A stretch of 64,000 nt of DNA from Galdieria partita (lineage: Eukaryota > Rhodophyta > Bangiophyceae > Galdieriales > Galdieriaceae). Of this stretch, positions 1 through 11,076 are shown in pieces. Both the position numbers and the translations under genes were made by a program. The stretch is from contig BQMJ01000036.1 of NCBI GenBank assembly GCA_025991245.1, forward strand, positions 158,086-222,085, given 5' to 3'. A model generated the notes under the pieces. It was not told the origin of the DNA. It saw nothing but the letters and a program-made list of their open reading frames with translations, and did no database searches. How positions within the stretch are numbered: position 1 is the first letter of the stretch; every line of letters starts with the position of its first letter.

Positions 1-1
1 T

Positions 2-1087
2 TATATGTTGTTTGAAGCGACAATGCTCGTTTTATTCGTTTCTTTCCGTTTAAGGTTGTCCTATTTACCTGCTTGGGATGTCTTGTGTTCACTGTTGGTT
101 GGTCATCTTTTACCTTTGGGAGACAAACGATGGCAGTTTATGATAAGTATTATTCACTTTATTCCAATTGCATTGTTTCGTTTGCCTTGTGGATATATGG
201 CTATTGCAACTTTTGTGCCTATGATGGGACGTATAGGTGACCGAATGATTTCGGATATGATTATTGGTGGCTTATGTTCCCTTTTCACTGTACTCTCAAG
301 CTTCCCTTTGATTATCGGTTGTATGTCGTATTCTGCTCCTTTTCATTACATCAAGCGTCTAGTTGCTCTATTATTTTGTTGTTCTCTGGTTCTGGTTACC
401 ATGATAAGAATTCCTTATGATGCAGATAGATATCCAAAGAGACTCTATTGCAATCATTTACGAGTCATGGATACCAACGGCCAAATAGAGCAACAAGGTT
501 TATTTCTGAGAGGTTTAGATGCACGTAAAGTATCACCGCATAGTTGGTACAACGATATGCCAAGTATTCAATCCTTTTTGAATGAAACAAAGTTTGAATG
601 GGGCTATATGTCTTCTGATCCTTGGAATGATGATGCAAAGAAGAAAGAAAGTCACCCTGTTGTAAGTTGTACGTTGCCATTATCCACTAAACCATGGAAA
701 GAGAATGCTGCCCCTCAACTAGTTGTTTTGGAAGATTCTTGGAATGATGAACAACGTGTGGTTAGAGTGAAATTATCTTTTCCTGGAGGAAATATGGCTC
801 GATTCTCATTCAATGCTAGTCTTTTGAATTGGTCACTTTCTAGTAGGCTTCCTCGTCCCAATTCCAAAGGTTTTATGACTGTTCGTCATTTAAGATGTCA
901 TGATTGCGATGACTTTGAGTTTTCATTCACTACCAAGGATCGAAAAGCTATTGCCTTTGACCTTGTCAATATATTGTTTTCATGGGATAAGGAACTTGAA
1001 CAATTACAATCCATGTTGCCTGTTTATGTAACTATGAATCACTGCCAATCCTATTGTTCTAGTTTCCTTGTCAGTCATGATGAATGA
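2..1087 (+). CDS. ERMP1-like (Fxna) M28 metallopeptidase, C-terminal part, 5' end outside window
   Basis: Open frame entering from the left edge and ending at TGA 1085-1087; about 360 residues are visible. It has several hydrophobic segments (roughly residues 1-120), then a non-membrane tail that begins with a RIPYDADRYPKRLYCNH-type junction. That junction after the membrane region, followed by a beta-rich C-terminal domain with an HLRCHDCDDFEF stretch, matches the end of endoplasmic reticulum metallopeptidase 1 proteins. The catalytic zinc-binding M28 domain would lie upstream and cannot be seen, so activity is not judged. Family members sit in the ER membrane with the C-terminal domain in the lumen. 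No intron is needed in the visible part. The next gene starts about 110 nt downstream on the same strand. The family call is from recognition, not alignment. Confidence 0.7.
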   Translation, partial: YMLFEATMLVLFVSFRLRLSYLPAWDVLCSLLVGHLLPLGDKRWQFMISIIHFIPIALFRLPCGYMAIATFVPMMGRIGDRMISDMIIGGLCSLFTVLSSFPLIIGCMSYSAPFHYIKRLVALLFCCSLVLVTMIRIPYDADRYPKRLYCNHLRVMDTNGQIEQQGLFLRGLDARKVSPHSWYNDMPSIQSFLNETKFEWGYMSSDPWNDDAKKKESHPVVSCTLPLSTKPWKENAAPQLVVLEDSWNDEQRVVRVKLSFPGGNMARFSFNASLLNWSLSSRLPRPNSKGFMTVRHLRCHDCDDFEFSFTTKDRKAIAFDLVNILFSWDKELEQLQSMLPVYVTMNHCQSYCSSFLVSHDE

Positions 1088-1196
1088 GTTACCTGAAGAG
1101 ATCAGGCTGATGGTTTTAGTGGAAAAGTACTCCTCTTTATGTGGCTAGAGAAGTTTGTTCATAGTAAAGACTCGTTGGAACAACTCCAACTCACAA

Positions 1197-2459
1197 ATGG
1201 TGGTGCAAAGAGGGAAGAATGGATTCACCAATGACAGCAGTAAAGCGGATCCAACAACACAACAGACAATGATATCTTCTCCCAAGTCAACCTCACAACA
1301 ACCTATGGCTTCGCAATCTTTGCCTTGTTCTCCTTTGCTTTCTTCGTCGTTATCCTTGCGAGCCAAAACTTGTTGGTTTACATTACCGTGTGTGTTTACA
1401 CCTCTACTTTCACAAGAAAACAAAAGAATGATGCACACCCGAATCCCCAAACGAGCTGTTTTAGCTGCTTTGAAAGCTACCCAAAAGATATTGTATTTGT
1501 ATGTAGCTCTGGACGCAGCAACCTGGCCTGCAACAGCTCGATACATTCTCTCTGCGTTATATTCTATGGTCATAGAAAGTGGAAAAACACGTTTAGACTG
1601 CAAAGTTGTGTTTCAGTATTCGCAAGGGGCTGTCAAAGGAGTTTCTCCGACACGAGACGAAGAGTTGTTTTCCATAGCGGAGGATGGGAAGGAAAGCAGT
1701 TTTACTTGTGAAGAGGGCAATGTGGGTTGGAAAATAGAGGATGTGGAGTATTTGGATAGTGTTGACGCAGCGTTGACCATTCCTGGGGATGTGGCTAGTA
1801 TTCGACGTTATTTTCGGATGGGAGTAGCTGCAGTAGAGTTGACGTTGTCAGGAGAAGAAGATGACAAGAAGGAGGAAGAGTTTGTAGAAAAAGTGGTGGA
1901 TGAGAAGGAACCTGGTGATCTTTATCGAGTATTTGTTGAGCAAGAAGAAGGTTGCTCCAGTGCACCCTATGAAGTAGTAGCGGTAGGGGGTACGTTTGAT
2001 CGTTTGCACGCAGGGCATCGTTTATTGTTGAGTGTAGCTGCCTGGAACTGTCGTCGGCATTTGAGAATTGGTGTAACGGGACCTTCTTTGTTAGCGAATA
2101 AGCAATGGAAGGAGTTGATTGAGCCCTTTGAACAGAGAGTCGCTCAAGTTGTACAATTTGTAAAGAGCATTCGCCCGCATTCGTTGTGTGTGACAGCCGT
2201 GGAGTTGAATGACGTGGAAGGACCTACTATAGAAGATGGTAGTATCCAAGCTCTTGTCGTTTCAGAAGAAACATATGCTCATTCTCAATCGGTGAATCCT
2301 AAACGAATGGAAAGAGGGTTGAAGCCTTTAGATATCCTTTCTGTGAATGTCTTGTCGTTTACGAAAAGAATGGGTACGAGTGAAAAGCTTAGTTCTACCA
2401 AGTTGAGGGAAATGGAAGCCAAGAAAAGGGTGTTGATGGAACAAATATCGTTGTCATAG
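1197..2459 (+). CDS. Phosphopantetheine adenylyltransferase (eukaryotic CoA-synthesis type)
   Basis: Single-exon frame of about 420 residues ending at TAG 2457-2459. It transfers AMP from ATP to 4'-phosphopantetheine, the penultimate step of coenzyme A synthesis. The C-terminal half has the nucleotidyltransferase signature AVGGTFDRLHAGHRLLL (the T/HxGH site), then GVTGPSLLANK, a predicted second nucleotide contact near VVSEETY, and a KLSSTKLRE motif close to the end. This resembles the PPAT half of human COASY and yeast Cab4, and no dephospho-CoA kinase domain follows, so it looks monofunctional. The open frame extends to a TTG at 1155; I start at the in-frame ATG 1197. Residues 1 to about 110 are low-complexity and Ser/Thr-rich, so the real start could be further downstream. 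A long antisense frame (1145-1603) was rejected. Confidence 0.85.
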   Translation: MVVQRGKNGFTNDSSKADPTTQQTMISSPKSTSQQPMASQSLPCSPLLSSSLSLRAKTCWFTLPCVFTPLLSQENKRMMHTRIPKRAVLAALKATQKILYLYVALDAATWPATARYILSALYSMVIESGKTRLDCKVVFQYSQGAVKGVSPTRDEELFSIAEDGKESSFTCEEGNVGWKIEDVEYLDSVDAALTIPGDVASIRRYFRMGVAAVELTLSGEEDDKKEEEFVEKVVDEKEPGDLYRVFVEQEEGCSSAPYEVVAVGGTFDRLHAGHRLLLSVAAWNCRRHLRIGVTGPSLLANKQWKELIEPFEQRVAQVVQFVKSIRPHSLCVTAVELNDVEGPTIEDGSIQALVVSEETYAHSQSVNPKRMERGLKPLDILSVNVLSFTKRMGTSEKLSSTKLREMEAKKRVLMEQISLS

Positions 2460-2604
2460 ATGATACTTATGGTCAACGATTGGAAGGAAGAATGAAACGT
2501 GGGATCGAGACAAGTGAGAGAGTGTAGACTAGTGTCGTTCAACTGGCATGAATGTTTTCCTTTTCACAAATGTTTCCCAACTCGAGTATAGCAGACAACC
2601 CTTT
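2460..2604. other. Convergent intergenic spacer
   Basis: A 145-nt spacer between the ends of the adenylyltransferase (+) and the glycine cleavage T protein (-). It must hold both 3' ends. No further gene or repeat is visible. Confidence 0.6.
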
Positions 2605-4027
2605 TTATTTATAGTAATGAGTAGAAACAAATGGCATTTTCACCAATTCACCTGAAACTTTCTTTTGTCTTATTTCCACTTGAATAAGAGTGCCTGACTT
2701 TTGATATTTCTTTTCCACATAACCCATTCCAATAGGTTTACCCAGACATGGACTAAACACACCACTCGTTACTTGTCCAACCACTCGATCATCCACAAAG
2801 ATACTTTCATGACCTCGAGCAGGAGCTCCTTGTAAAATAAACCCCACTCGACGACGTTCAACTCCTTCCTTCAACTGCTTTAATATTACTTTATCCCCTA
2901 AGAAACCTCCACTTTCCTATATATATATTCAAATTTATCACTCCATGATTGTATCCAAACCAACTCACTCGACGACTCTTTGCAATAGTCCAACTCAGAG
3001 AAGCTTCTACTGGAGTTGTGCGATCATCTATATCCTGACCATAAAGACATAACCCTGCTTCCAACCTCAAACTATCTCTAGCTCCCAATCCACTTGGCCT
3101 AACCATAGAAGAATCACATAAACTATCAAATATTTTTGGAATGGAATCATTAGGCACCGATATCTCAAATCCGTCTTCCCCTGTATAACCACAACGACTC
3201 ACCAAACACTCCACATCATCAACCCACATCACGCGAGCATTCATAAACTGCAACTCGGTCAAGTCTTCAGTTACATGTTTGGATAGTACTTTCATCGCAT
3301 GAGGACCTTGCAACGCAACTAGACCTCTGTGTTCTTGCAGTTCGATGATCACCTCTTCACCTTTATTGCGTGCTTGTTCTGCATAATATTGTAGATGGGA
3401 TATGTCTTTGTCACGACAACAAGCATTGATCACCATATTACTATATCCCATATGAATATATCACGTGGCATCAAGGCAATCACTTACATATGATCACCCA
3501 TATTGGTAACTATTGTGTCGTCGATGATACCGCCTTGTTCATTGGTCAATAGGGACAAGACAGCGTGATAAGGAGGAAGTGCAGCTATATCCCCTACAAC
3601 AAGGCGCTCTAAAAAGGAAACACGATGTCGACCATAAATACTTTCAACAAGATAAGTGATCGATTGCAAAATGATTCCTGCTTACCGAACTTGACCCATA
3701 TGGGATACATCAAATAGACCGGCACTTTTTCTTACAAACAAGTGATTATCTCTTATACCATCAGTGTATTGCAAAGGCATTTCGTATCCACAAAACTCTG
3801 TCATCTTTGCCCCATATTTTAGGTGAGTATCATAAAGTGCCGTCTTTTTGAGTCCTGTAGAAGTTTCTGTAACAAAAGTACGTTTGATAAAAGCACAAGG
3901 AGCATAAAGTTTATGCAATAAACCTTTGGACTAGAGAAAATACAGTATCAATCATATAGGATGGACGATATAGAAAAGATATTCTTTTTCTTACATCACA
4001 GAAACGAAACCAGCCAACGCCTCTCAT
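2605..4027 (-). CDS. GCVT: Aminomethyltransferase, glycine cleavage system T protein, mitochondrial
   Basis: Five exons give about 404 residues: 4027-3995, 3930-3686, 3640-3488, 3440-2969 and 2916-2605. The four introns (64, 45, 47 and 52 nt) are GT..AG and keep phase. The protein moves the aminomethyl carbon to tetrahydrofolate and releases ammonia. Recognisable stretches, in order, are [79 protein letters not shown] and a C-terminal GYVEKKY strand. An isolated reading would begin at a TTG near 3918, but a donor at 3994 joins a first exon starting ATG 4027, giving MRGVGWFRF and a basic, Arg/Phe-containing presequence typical of mitochondrial import. The P protein of the same complex lies in this window at 33.4 kb. 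The gene sits head-to-tail with the SAC phosphatase, 115 nt apart. Confidence 0.9.
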
Positions 4028-4142
4028 GACCCAATTCACCCAAAAATGACATGGACAATGCTGTGGTTGCTCATCCATCAATGAATGGCCACAACATTCC
4101 TTCATTCTATACATATATTGTACACTTCTCTGGTGAATTTCA

Positions 4143-7100
4143 TCAACCATTCAATAAATCATCTACACTTGGTTTGCTCTTCTTTGAATCCATCGACTCT
4201 TCATTTATCAACAAATCATCAAAGCTCCTTTGTAGAATAGCCGAATCCTTAGAGTTGGATTCACTCGGTTGATAATCCAAGTCAATAAGAGATGAAGAAT
4301 CATAGCCATCTTGTTTGTTCATATTATGCAATATTTCTTCTTCTTCTTCTACTGATGACTCCGATGATGTTGGCTCTTCAGCAGATACTCTTACTTGATT
4401 CTTATAACTCAAGTCATCTGTAGAATTCATAGGAGTGGATACAGCACATTCCTCGTGACTTTGTGGAGTATCAAATGCATCTGAACCACTTCGATGTCGA
4501 TTACGAAATATATTGGTTACTTTACCTACCCATTTACGAACTTTTTTCTTGTTGGTTCGTTTGATATGTGGAGAACGATGACTGGATGGAATAGAAACAT
4601 GAGATTGGCTATCCCATTGTGTAGAGTTCATTTCATCCCTATTGGAAGAAGACTGACAACTGTTCTTATCATCCAAAGTTTCTGTCATGGGCATCTTTTG
4701 TATTTGTAAGCAACCAGATAAACGTCCAGCATAAACGCCACCCAATCGAATAGGAATATCAAAGTTTCCTGATGCATAAAGTGGTAAAATAAAATATCCC
4801 GCTGCTATATCTTCCACAAAAGGTGTCTCAATCATAACACGGCCTAATAAATATGGATCACAAAGGTCTGCCACATCTTGGGTCAATAGCATTCGAACCA
4901 ATACCACTTCCGACCAATAAGGTTGATTACCACGTTGGACTACCTTGGTCGTCACTCCATCTTCAACCCAATCATTTTCAAATGTTAAATAGAAACTCAA
5001 TGGAAGTCCAGGGTCTGTGCCTGGAGGAAGACGAAGATTGCTGGCAGCTAAATGAGAAATCCAAATATCACAAATATATATGTCTTTGGTCAACTGAGGC
5101 AATGGTCTACCGGGTATATATTCATCTACAAGTGGCTGTACAAGTAAATGATTAGCACTATGAAATGGAATTCTTTCATGAAGTTTCAAGTTCTCTAAAT
5201 ACTCCCAACCAGGAAAAGAATTTCTCATCAAAGATATTCCACTTTCTAATGTCATTACTTGTGAGCCATCAGCCATTTGAGCCCATATGGGATGGCCTTG
5301 TGCATTCTTCCTTGACCAATGAAGATCTCCACGAACAGTGCCACTCAAATAGAAATAAGGAAACTGATTAGTAATATCAAAGTCTGGTCTTCCTACTCTT
5401 AAATGGGTTAAGACATCAAACAATTCACGTGGACCCTATCCATATGTTATTCATCATCATACAAATATCCAATCAAATGAATCTTACCTCCACATGAACA
5501 CCTACAAAACACAAGGCAACTCCAGAAACTTCCAAACAAATAGCAACTCCTCCATTATGACTATTTGATTTATCTAAACGAGTGTTGTTGTAGATATCCG
5601 AATGAGGATTCATCAGAGATGATCGACTAGTCATACTGGAACGATATGCATGTTCATTCACTTCCATAATCAAGCCTTTAGAAATATTGCCTTTCACAAA
5701 GACAGCCATAGCTGGTCCTAATATTCTATCTGCAGCAATAGCACTGATTAAACGATAACCAAATGTATCCATATCTAAAGGAACCGCTGCCAAACCGTAT
5801 TTACGACTATTCGGACCAGGTGAAGGAACCACAAGACAAAGTACTTCAATATCATTGGAATGACTTTCATCCGAGTGAAATTGTTCATCATAATAAGGAA
5901 TATTCCATTCACTCAAACTGGAGGGTGCTTCATGACAAGTAGAGAATACTCGGACTCTTATGCGTTGACCATATCCTGGAATAGATAAATCCGACCAACT
6001 TACTAAAGCTCTTAAGAATCGTTCTCTAGCCGCTGGACCTCCTTTGTGAAAATGCAAGTCCAAAGGATTGGCTATAGGAAGAGATTCGGGATAGACAGAC
6101 TCATCAAACCACAATCTAAGCCTAGCCTTGCCTGAAGTTGATAAACGCTTACTCCATTGCAGAAAACTCTTTCTCGGATATTCATAATGAATACCTTCAG
6201 GAGATGTCACTACCATTCCTTGTTCTCTCAACTCAACCATAACATATTGTTTATCTCCTCCTGGAGACAAACGTTGAACATTGTTATATCTACTCCATAA
6301 TAAAGTACGTGAAAATGCTGATTGAGTTACCGCAACTCCTAACCATAAGTCCATAGCATCTTGTCGTTCTTCATCCACAAAATTCTTATAATACATTCTC
6401 ATCACTGAATTGACTCCATCTTTGAATAGTCCTTTGGTTGAACGCTTTCCAGAACGTGTATAATCGGTTTTCAAAGCTCCAGTTCCCTTTTGATCAATCA
6501 TTCCATATCATCTAGTTGTATATTTGAAATACTTACTGCATATTGTTTGGATAATATATCGGCATTATTCGACCATATCTTATTAAACTGAGTTTCACTC
6601 GTTGTTTCTAAACGAGAAGGTCCCACTAGGTTGTTAGGTCTCGTCTTATTCCAATGCATCCCAGCAATAAAAACTGATTTGGCTTGAGGTATTAATAAAT
6701 GTCGAGCAATCGCACTCTGAGCTACATTCGTTCGGTCCAAACAATCGACACAATTGACACGAAATACTCCATCTTGTAAACTACGAACTGTACAATTGCC
6801 CTCATCTTGACTGTGCAATACAAAGAATTTCTGTCTACTAGCAAAACTTTTGACTTGCGCAAGTAAAGTTTGCATCCCGTGTTCCCAATCTGTTCCAGAA
6901 CAATGATTATGAAAGTCAAATGAAACAAGTTGTGGGCGATAGAAAGGAGATACATTATCTGAAGTTAACTGAGAACATAGTTCATCCATATCCAACTCAA
7001 AATGTCTAGCATAAGTAGCAGCTAATATTGCTTCGGAACCAGTTTGATCGACCAAAGAGAGTGCTACCAAAGAGCCATAGGAACGAATAAGGTTTTGAAA

Positions 7101-8118
7101 ATGTTTTCGAAAACTTTGTCTACACAAGTCAAGTGGTGCATCCAATTCAGGAGGAGGTTTGACGGAGCCCTTATTTTGTCTCCAGAAAACAGGAACAGAA
7201 CCTCGAATGATCACAAAAGATGAAAAAGAACTATTCTTTCTTCCAGAAGAGGACTTCCAAATAATTTGTTCAGTTTCAACGAAATTGGCGACATCTCCTC
7301 TTCGGTCAATTCCACGAGTGATGTATCGCAAACCAGCTCTCTTTCTACTTCGACGACTGATCAATGTCATCATAAAAGGTTCAGATTCATTCCCTTTCCA
7401 ATCTTCTAAAGCACTATTTGTATGTTCATGACATACCAATTGCAATTCTGTCGTTTCCACAAACCCATAAATAGTCTTCAAGCACCAATCACTACAAGTA
7501 GTGCCCAAATATTCACAAAGACGATAATTCCACCAAAACGAAAAACTATCAGAAGATATATTGCTGGAAGAATATTGTTTCTGTAGTCTTCTAGTCAAGT
7601 CACACTCTACTGAGAAAAAAACGTGCCCAGACTCCAACAGTTTGGTTTGTGATACACCCAATTCTCTGTCTGCTTTAGTATCAGCACCTACAAATAACTT
7701 TGCAAAACGAATCTAATGACATAAAATATATACAATTGGAATATACATATCTTTAACAACTCACCTTGACAATGGCATAAATTGGAATAGCACCTGGGAG
7801 TTGACCTACTCGTTTCACTTGTAACGCAAATATAGCAAATGGTCCACTAAATAACTGTAAAACTCCCAAAAATCCAACAGCTGCTTCCACACCCAGTGGC
7901 CTGCCGTTGGGTTCTTTGGTTGTCTCTATGGGTTGACCATCAAAAGGAAGGACTAGAAAGGAAGTTTCAACATCTTGTCCTACAGAATTTGGTGTGGCAA
8001 GTTGATTGGTTGCGTCAATTATAGCGTTAATATCGCTCAAGTCTGTGTTGTTTATAAACGAACGAATATTTTGTATAACAATACGGTCTGGATAATACAG
8101 AATACGTATAGGAGCCAT
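4143..8118 (-). CDS. SAC-domain phosphoinositide phosphatase with long C-terminal extension
   Basis: Four exons, 8118-7765, 7712-6537, 6486-5488 and 5435-4143, encode about 1273 residues; introns of 52, 50 and 52 nt are GT..AG and in phase. The SAC phosphatase signature is clear: [13 protein letters not shown], a CX5R(T) site with the nucleophilic Cys near residue 439. It is followed after one intron by [15 protein letters not shown] and [19 protein letters not shown], which resemble yeast Sac1 and synaptojanin SAC domains. SAC enzymes remove phosphates from phosphoinositides on membranes. The roughly 700 residues after the SAC domain include a region rich in Trp, Pro and charged residues and a Ser/Glu-rich low-complexity tail containing EEEEE-type runs. 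I do not recognise that region, and no inositol 5-phosphatase domain is evident. No Sac1-type pair of C-terminal membrane helices is obvious. The substrate is not predicted. Confidence 0.85.
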
Positions 8119-8251
8119 TTGTTGCAAGTTTCCCAACAACCAGCAATGGCCAAAAGTAAAAAGTAGTTTACGGAAGAATATCATATCCGTTAGGACTATA
8201 TGGACCAAGTATTTCAACACAAAAAGTTCCTACTCGTTGACTATTTATTTA

Positions 8252-8566
8252 TTAGTATCTTTCGTGCGCACCACAGCCTCTAATTCCCGTTCCGACAGCA
8301 AGGAAAAAACCAAAAGCAATACCAGCTCCAACTGTACTTCTTAAAGCCAATCCAATTCTCTACCCAACATAGAAATATTTAACTAAATGGCAACGTACAT
8401 AACACTCATACTTCGTATTCTCATTACTTACCTGTGGCCCTGTCAATCCTTTATGTCGGAAGGCTTCAAAACCTCCATATAAAAGACCAAACGATCCACC
8501 TACCATACTACCCAGTAAAGCACCCATTTGTATTTTTCTCATACAATCTCTAGTTTCTGGACTCAT
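8252..8566 (-). CDS. ROMO1 / Mgr2-like mitochondrial inner-membrane protein
   Basis: Two exons (8566-8432 and 8359-8252, intron 72 nt) give an 80-residue protein, the usual size of human ROMO1 (79). Exon 1 has RDCMRKIQMGALLGSMVGG and exon 2 ends in VGAGIAFGFFLAVGTGIRG; the paired Gly-rich helices and the closing GTGIRG are diagnostic. In yeast, Mgr2 joins the TIM23 translocase and controls lateral release of inner-membrane proteins; ROMO1 is the animal counterpart. The start is the ATG at 8566-8564; a TTG seven codons upstream was rejected. TIM23 itself lies 4.3 kb away. The second exon is too short to appear as an independent ORF and was found by following the donor after GLTGPQ. Confidence 0.88.
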
Positions 8567-8894
8567 ACTGACAATCACTCGAACCAATCGTCAACTTGAG
8601 TACTACCAATCTTCCCCTCCCTATGAGGCTGGCCGCAATCATTTATTCCTTTCTTCATAAGCTATTTATATATATATTATATTATATTGAAAAAGAGAGA
8701 GGAAATATCATAAAAGAGAGAAACAATCCACAATAGGAAACCTCAACTACAAAGACTAGTATGATATCAAAATACAGTAATTTACTGATACAAAGTATCT
8801 AGTCTTGTATTATCTCCAAACCACGCTAGGAGCAAAGTTATTCGCTATCGCCCAACTAAAGCAGAAACCTATCACGATATGAATACAACTGTAT
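8567..8894. other. Intergenic, A+T-rich
   Basis: About 330 nt upstream of ROMO1 and downstream of the small membrane protein gene. It contains alternating TA runs near 8665-8690. No gene, RNA or clear motif is visible; it presumably carries the ROMO1 promoter. Confidence 0.5.
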
Positions 8895-9116
8895 TCACAG
8901 ACTCGAGTCAGAATCCTTCCAGGGCTGGGAGTTGTCAACTAGTAGACCCTTTTCTGGCTTTGATATATTCGTAGAACCTTGTCTTTCAATATCCTTTCCT
9001 GGTTGATAATATTGCCAAAGAGAATATCCCATAAGAGGTAAAGTGAAAAAGGCGCCAAAGATAGTCACTCGATTACCACTTTTCGTCTTCCAACTAAGCG
9101 GGCCAAATATGACCAT
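8895..9116 (-). CDS. Small single-membrane-span protein, unknown function
   Basis: A 73-residue frame from ATG 9116 to TGA. A basic stretch (KTKSGNR) is followed by one hydrophobic segment of about 17 residues (VTIFGAFFTLPLMGYSLW) and then a polar tail rich in Asp, Ser and Pro. Size and shape resemble accessory subunits of inner-membrane complexes, but I recognise no family. It lies between ROMO1 and the divergent sugar transporter, and its 5' end faces that gene across about 250 nt. Coding status rests on the ATG, the neat domain layout and the compact context. An upstream exon is possible. Confidence 0.5.
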   Translation of the reverse strand: MVIFGPLSWKTKSGNRVTIFGAFFTLPLMGYSLWQYYQPGKDIERQGSTNISKPEKGLLVDNSQPWKDSDSSL

Positions 9117-9370
9117 TATTCGACAATCTAAAATGACAAAGTATTGAATCTAACCGTCTATGGTCATAGTATATATATCTTGCAATTCTCCATTGCACTT
9201 TACAAAGCATACAAGTATACAGCTCATTATTTTCCTTTTTATATGTATTGTATAATATATATCCTATGCCTATAGAGATATCTTTCTCGGTATTTATTTA
9301 TCTATTTATATATATATATATGTAACTTGTCCAAGTGACATTTGTTGAATTGCTGCAATTAGGTTGTTGG
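9117..9370. promoter_or_regulatory. Divergent promoter region between small membrane protein and sugar transporter
   Basis: 254 nt separate two divergent starts. The region is very A+T-rich, with a TA dinucleotide run at about 9307-9321. No specific factor site is claimed. Confidence 0.4.
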
Positions 9371-10980
9371 ATGATGCAAGTCGATGTTAGTAATGAGGAG
9401 ATCGTCAATACATCCATGGAATATTCACAACTAGACTATGGAGACAGAATTCAAGAGTTGGAAAGTCAGACAAGTGGAAAAAAGAGTATAGTACTGTTAT
9501 CTTTGTTTCCAAAGCCTCAGTATGTATTGTATTATTTGGGACTGTTCATTTGTGTGGGAGGCTTCATATATGGTTTGAATGTGAGTCTAATCAGTGGAGC
9601 TTTATTGTTTCTGAAAACAGATATGAACCTTGATACTCCTCAAGAATCCCTTGTTTCAAGTGGTATGTCTTTGGGTGGTATTGGTGGTGCTTTGCTGTAA
9701 GTTGTGCTCTCCTATTTATGGAAATGACTCTTATTTATAATTGTAGAGCAATACCTTGTAATGAATATTTGGGTAGAAAGCATAGTATATTGATTGCCTG
9801 TCTATTTTACACCATCGGTGCAATATTGGAGGCTTCTTCTCAAAGTTATGGAGAAATGGTTGCCGGTAGAGTTATTCTTGGTATGGGAGTTGCTCTAGGC
9901 ACTATGACTATACCTATTTATGCCTCGGAGTGTTTTCCTAAGAGCAAAAGAGGTGCTATAGTATCACTTTATACAGTCATGATCATGTTGGGTATATTGT
10001 CTGGTTATATAGTGAGTGCGATATTTCTTCACGTGGTTGGCACTTGGAGATATATTCTTGGTTCTTCTTTAGTATTTTCTTCCTTGTTGATGTTGGGAGT
10101 TTTATTCTTTCCCGAAAGTCCTCGTTGGTTGATGAGAAAGGATGCATTGTTGAATGCCTACATTACTTGGAAAGGTCTTCGAGGATTGGATAGAGTTGAA
10201 GAACGAGAAGAATTTTTGATGATGGAAAAAGTGTGTCATACGGAGAAAGAAGCTTCTAAAGGTCGATGGATATGGTTAGATTTCTATCGAATTCCTTATT
10301 GTCGCAAAGCATGTATTCATGGAGTATTATTAATGTTCTTTCAACAGTTTTCGGGTACCAATTCTATTCTTTATTTTCTTGGCAGTATGTATAGGAAAGC
10401 AGGACTTTCCGTTCATGACTCTATCTATATTAGTATGATTGGAGGTGGAACTTTATTTCTTTCTTCCATACCAGCTATTTATATGGTGGATCGATATGGA
10501 AGAAGACCCCTTTTATTGATTCTTACTCCCGGAGTTATAATAGGATTGATATTTATTGGTTGTTCCTTTTTTAGTTGTTGTACCCAGTCATTGGTTGCCA
10601 TATATACTGTTGGAGTTGTATTATTTTATATATTTTGGGGTTCTTCCTTAGGCCCTGTTCCATTTGTTATGAATGCTGAACTTTATCCCAATTACTTGAG
10701 AAGTTATGGAATGAGTTTGGGAATTCTTTCCAATTTTATTGGCAACTGGATAACTTCTTATGCCTTTTTAGAAATGACTCGTGCAATGACCAAACCTGGA
10801 ACTTTTATAGGTTTCTATGGTGGAATAACTGCAATAGGTTGGTTCTATTTCCTATTGTTGGTTCCAGAAACCAAAAACTTATCTTTGGAAGAAATCAAAG
10901 ATATTTTGGATCGTCCTTGGAAGGATATTTTGTTACAAAATGTACAAAGAATGGCTTCCATCGTATCTTTTCAACAATAG
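9371..10980 (+). CDS. MFS sugar porter (hexose / polyol proton symporter family)
   Basis: Two exons (9371-9696 and 9747-10980, 50-nt intron) give 519 residues with about 12 membrane segments. Sugar-porter signatures are present: GGFIYGLNVSLISGALLF in helix 1, NEYLGRKHS in the helix 2-3 loop, GRVILGMGVAL, the loop motif PESPRWLM, QQFSGTNSILYF in helix 7, DRYGRRPLL in the helix 8-9 loop and PETKNLSLEEI after helix 12. These define transport classification family 2.A.1.1; the substrate (hexose, pentose or polyol) cannot be read from sequence. I start at ATG 9371 rather than an upstream GTG. The N-terminal ~50 residues are hydrophilic and cytosolic. Abundant sugar and polyol transporters are a known feature of heterotrophically growing Galdieria, which fits but does not prove the host. 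Confidence 0.9.
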
Positions 10981-10990
10981 TGCAATTCCT

Positions 10991-11009
10991 CATCATCATC
11001 ATCATCATC
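10991..11009. repeat. CAT trinucleotide microsatellite
   Basis: Six perfect CAT units just after the sugar transporter stop, in the spacer to the convergent malonyl-CoA-decarboxylase-like gene. No coding role. Confidence 0.9.
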
Positions 11010-11076
11010 CACTTCATGTGGGAAGATTCGAAGATGTTATTGTATGGATTCGATTCATAGAACAAAAGAGCCCTTG

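Noticed and set aside
1145-1603. 152-codon minus-strand frame opposite the adenylyltransferase 5' region
   Set aside because: It overlaps the plus-strand coding frame and has no recognisable domain, and the neighbour's frame continues into a conserved enzyme.
3911-4150. 79-codon minus-strand ORF upstream of GCVT
   Set aside because: Only its middle part (4027-3995) is used, as GCVT exon 1. The upstream part runs into the SAC gene's 3' end, and the downstream part is intron.
6487-6536. Apparent stop and frame change inside the SAC domain
   Set aside because: A 50-nt GT..AG intron restores the conserved [14 protein letters not shown] sequence, so there is no frameshift or pseudogene.
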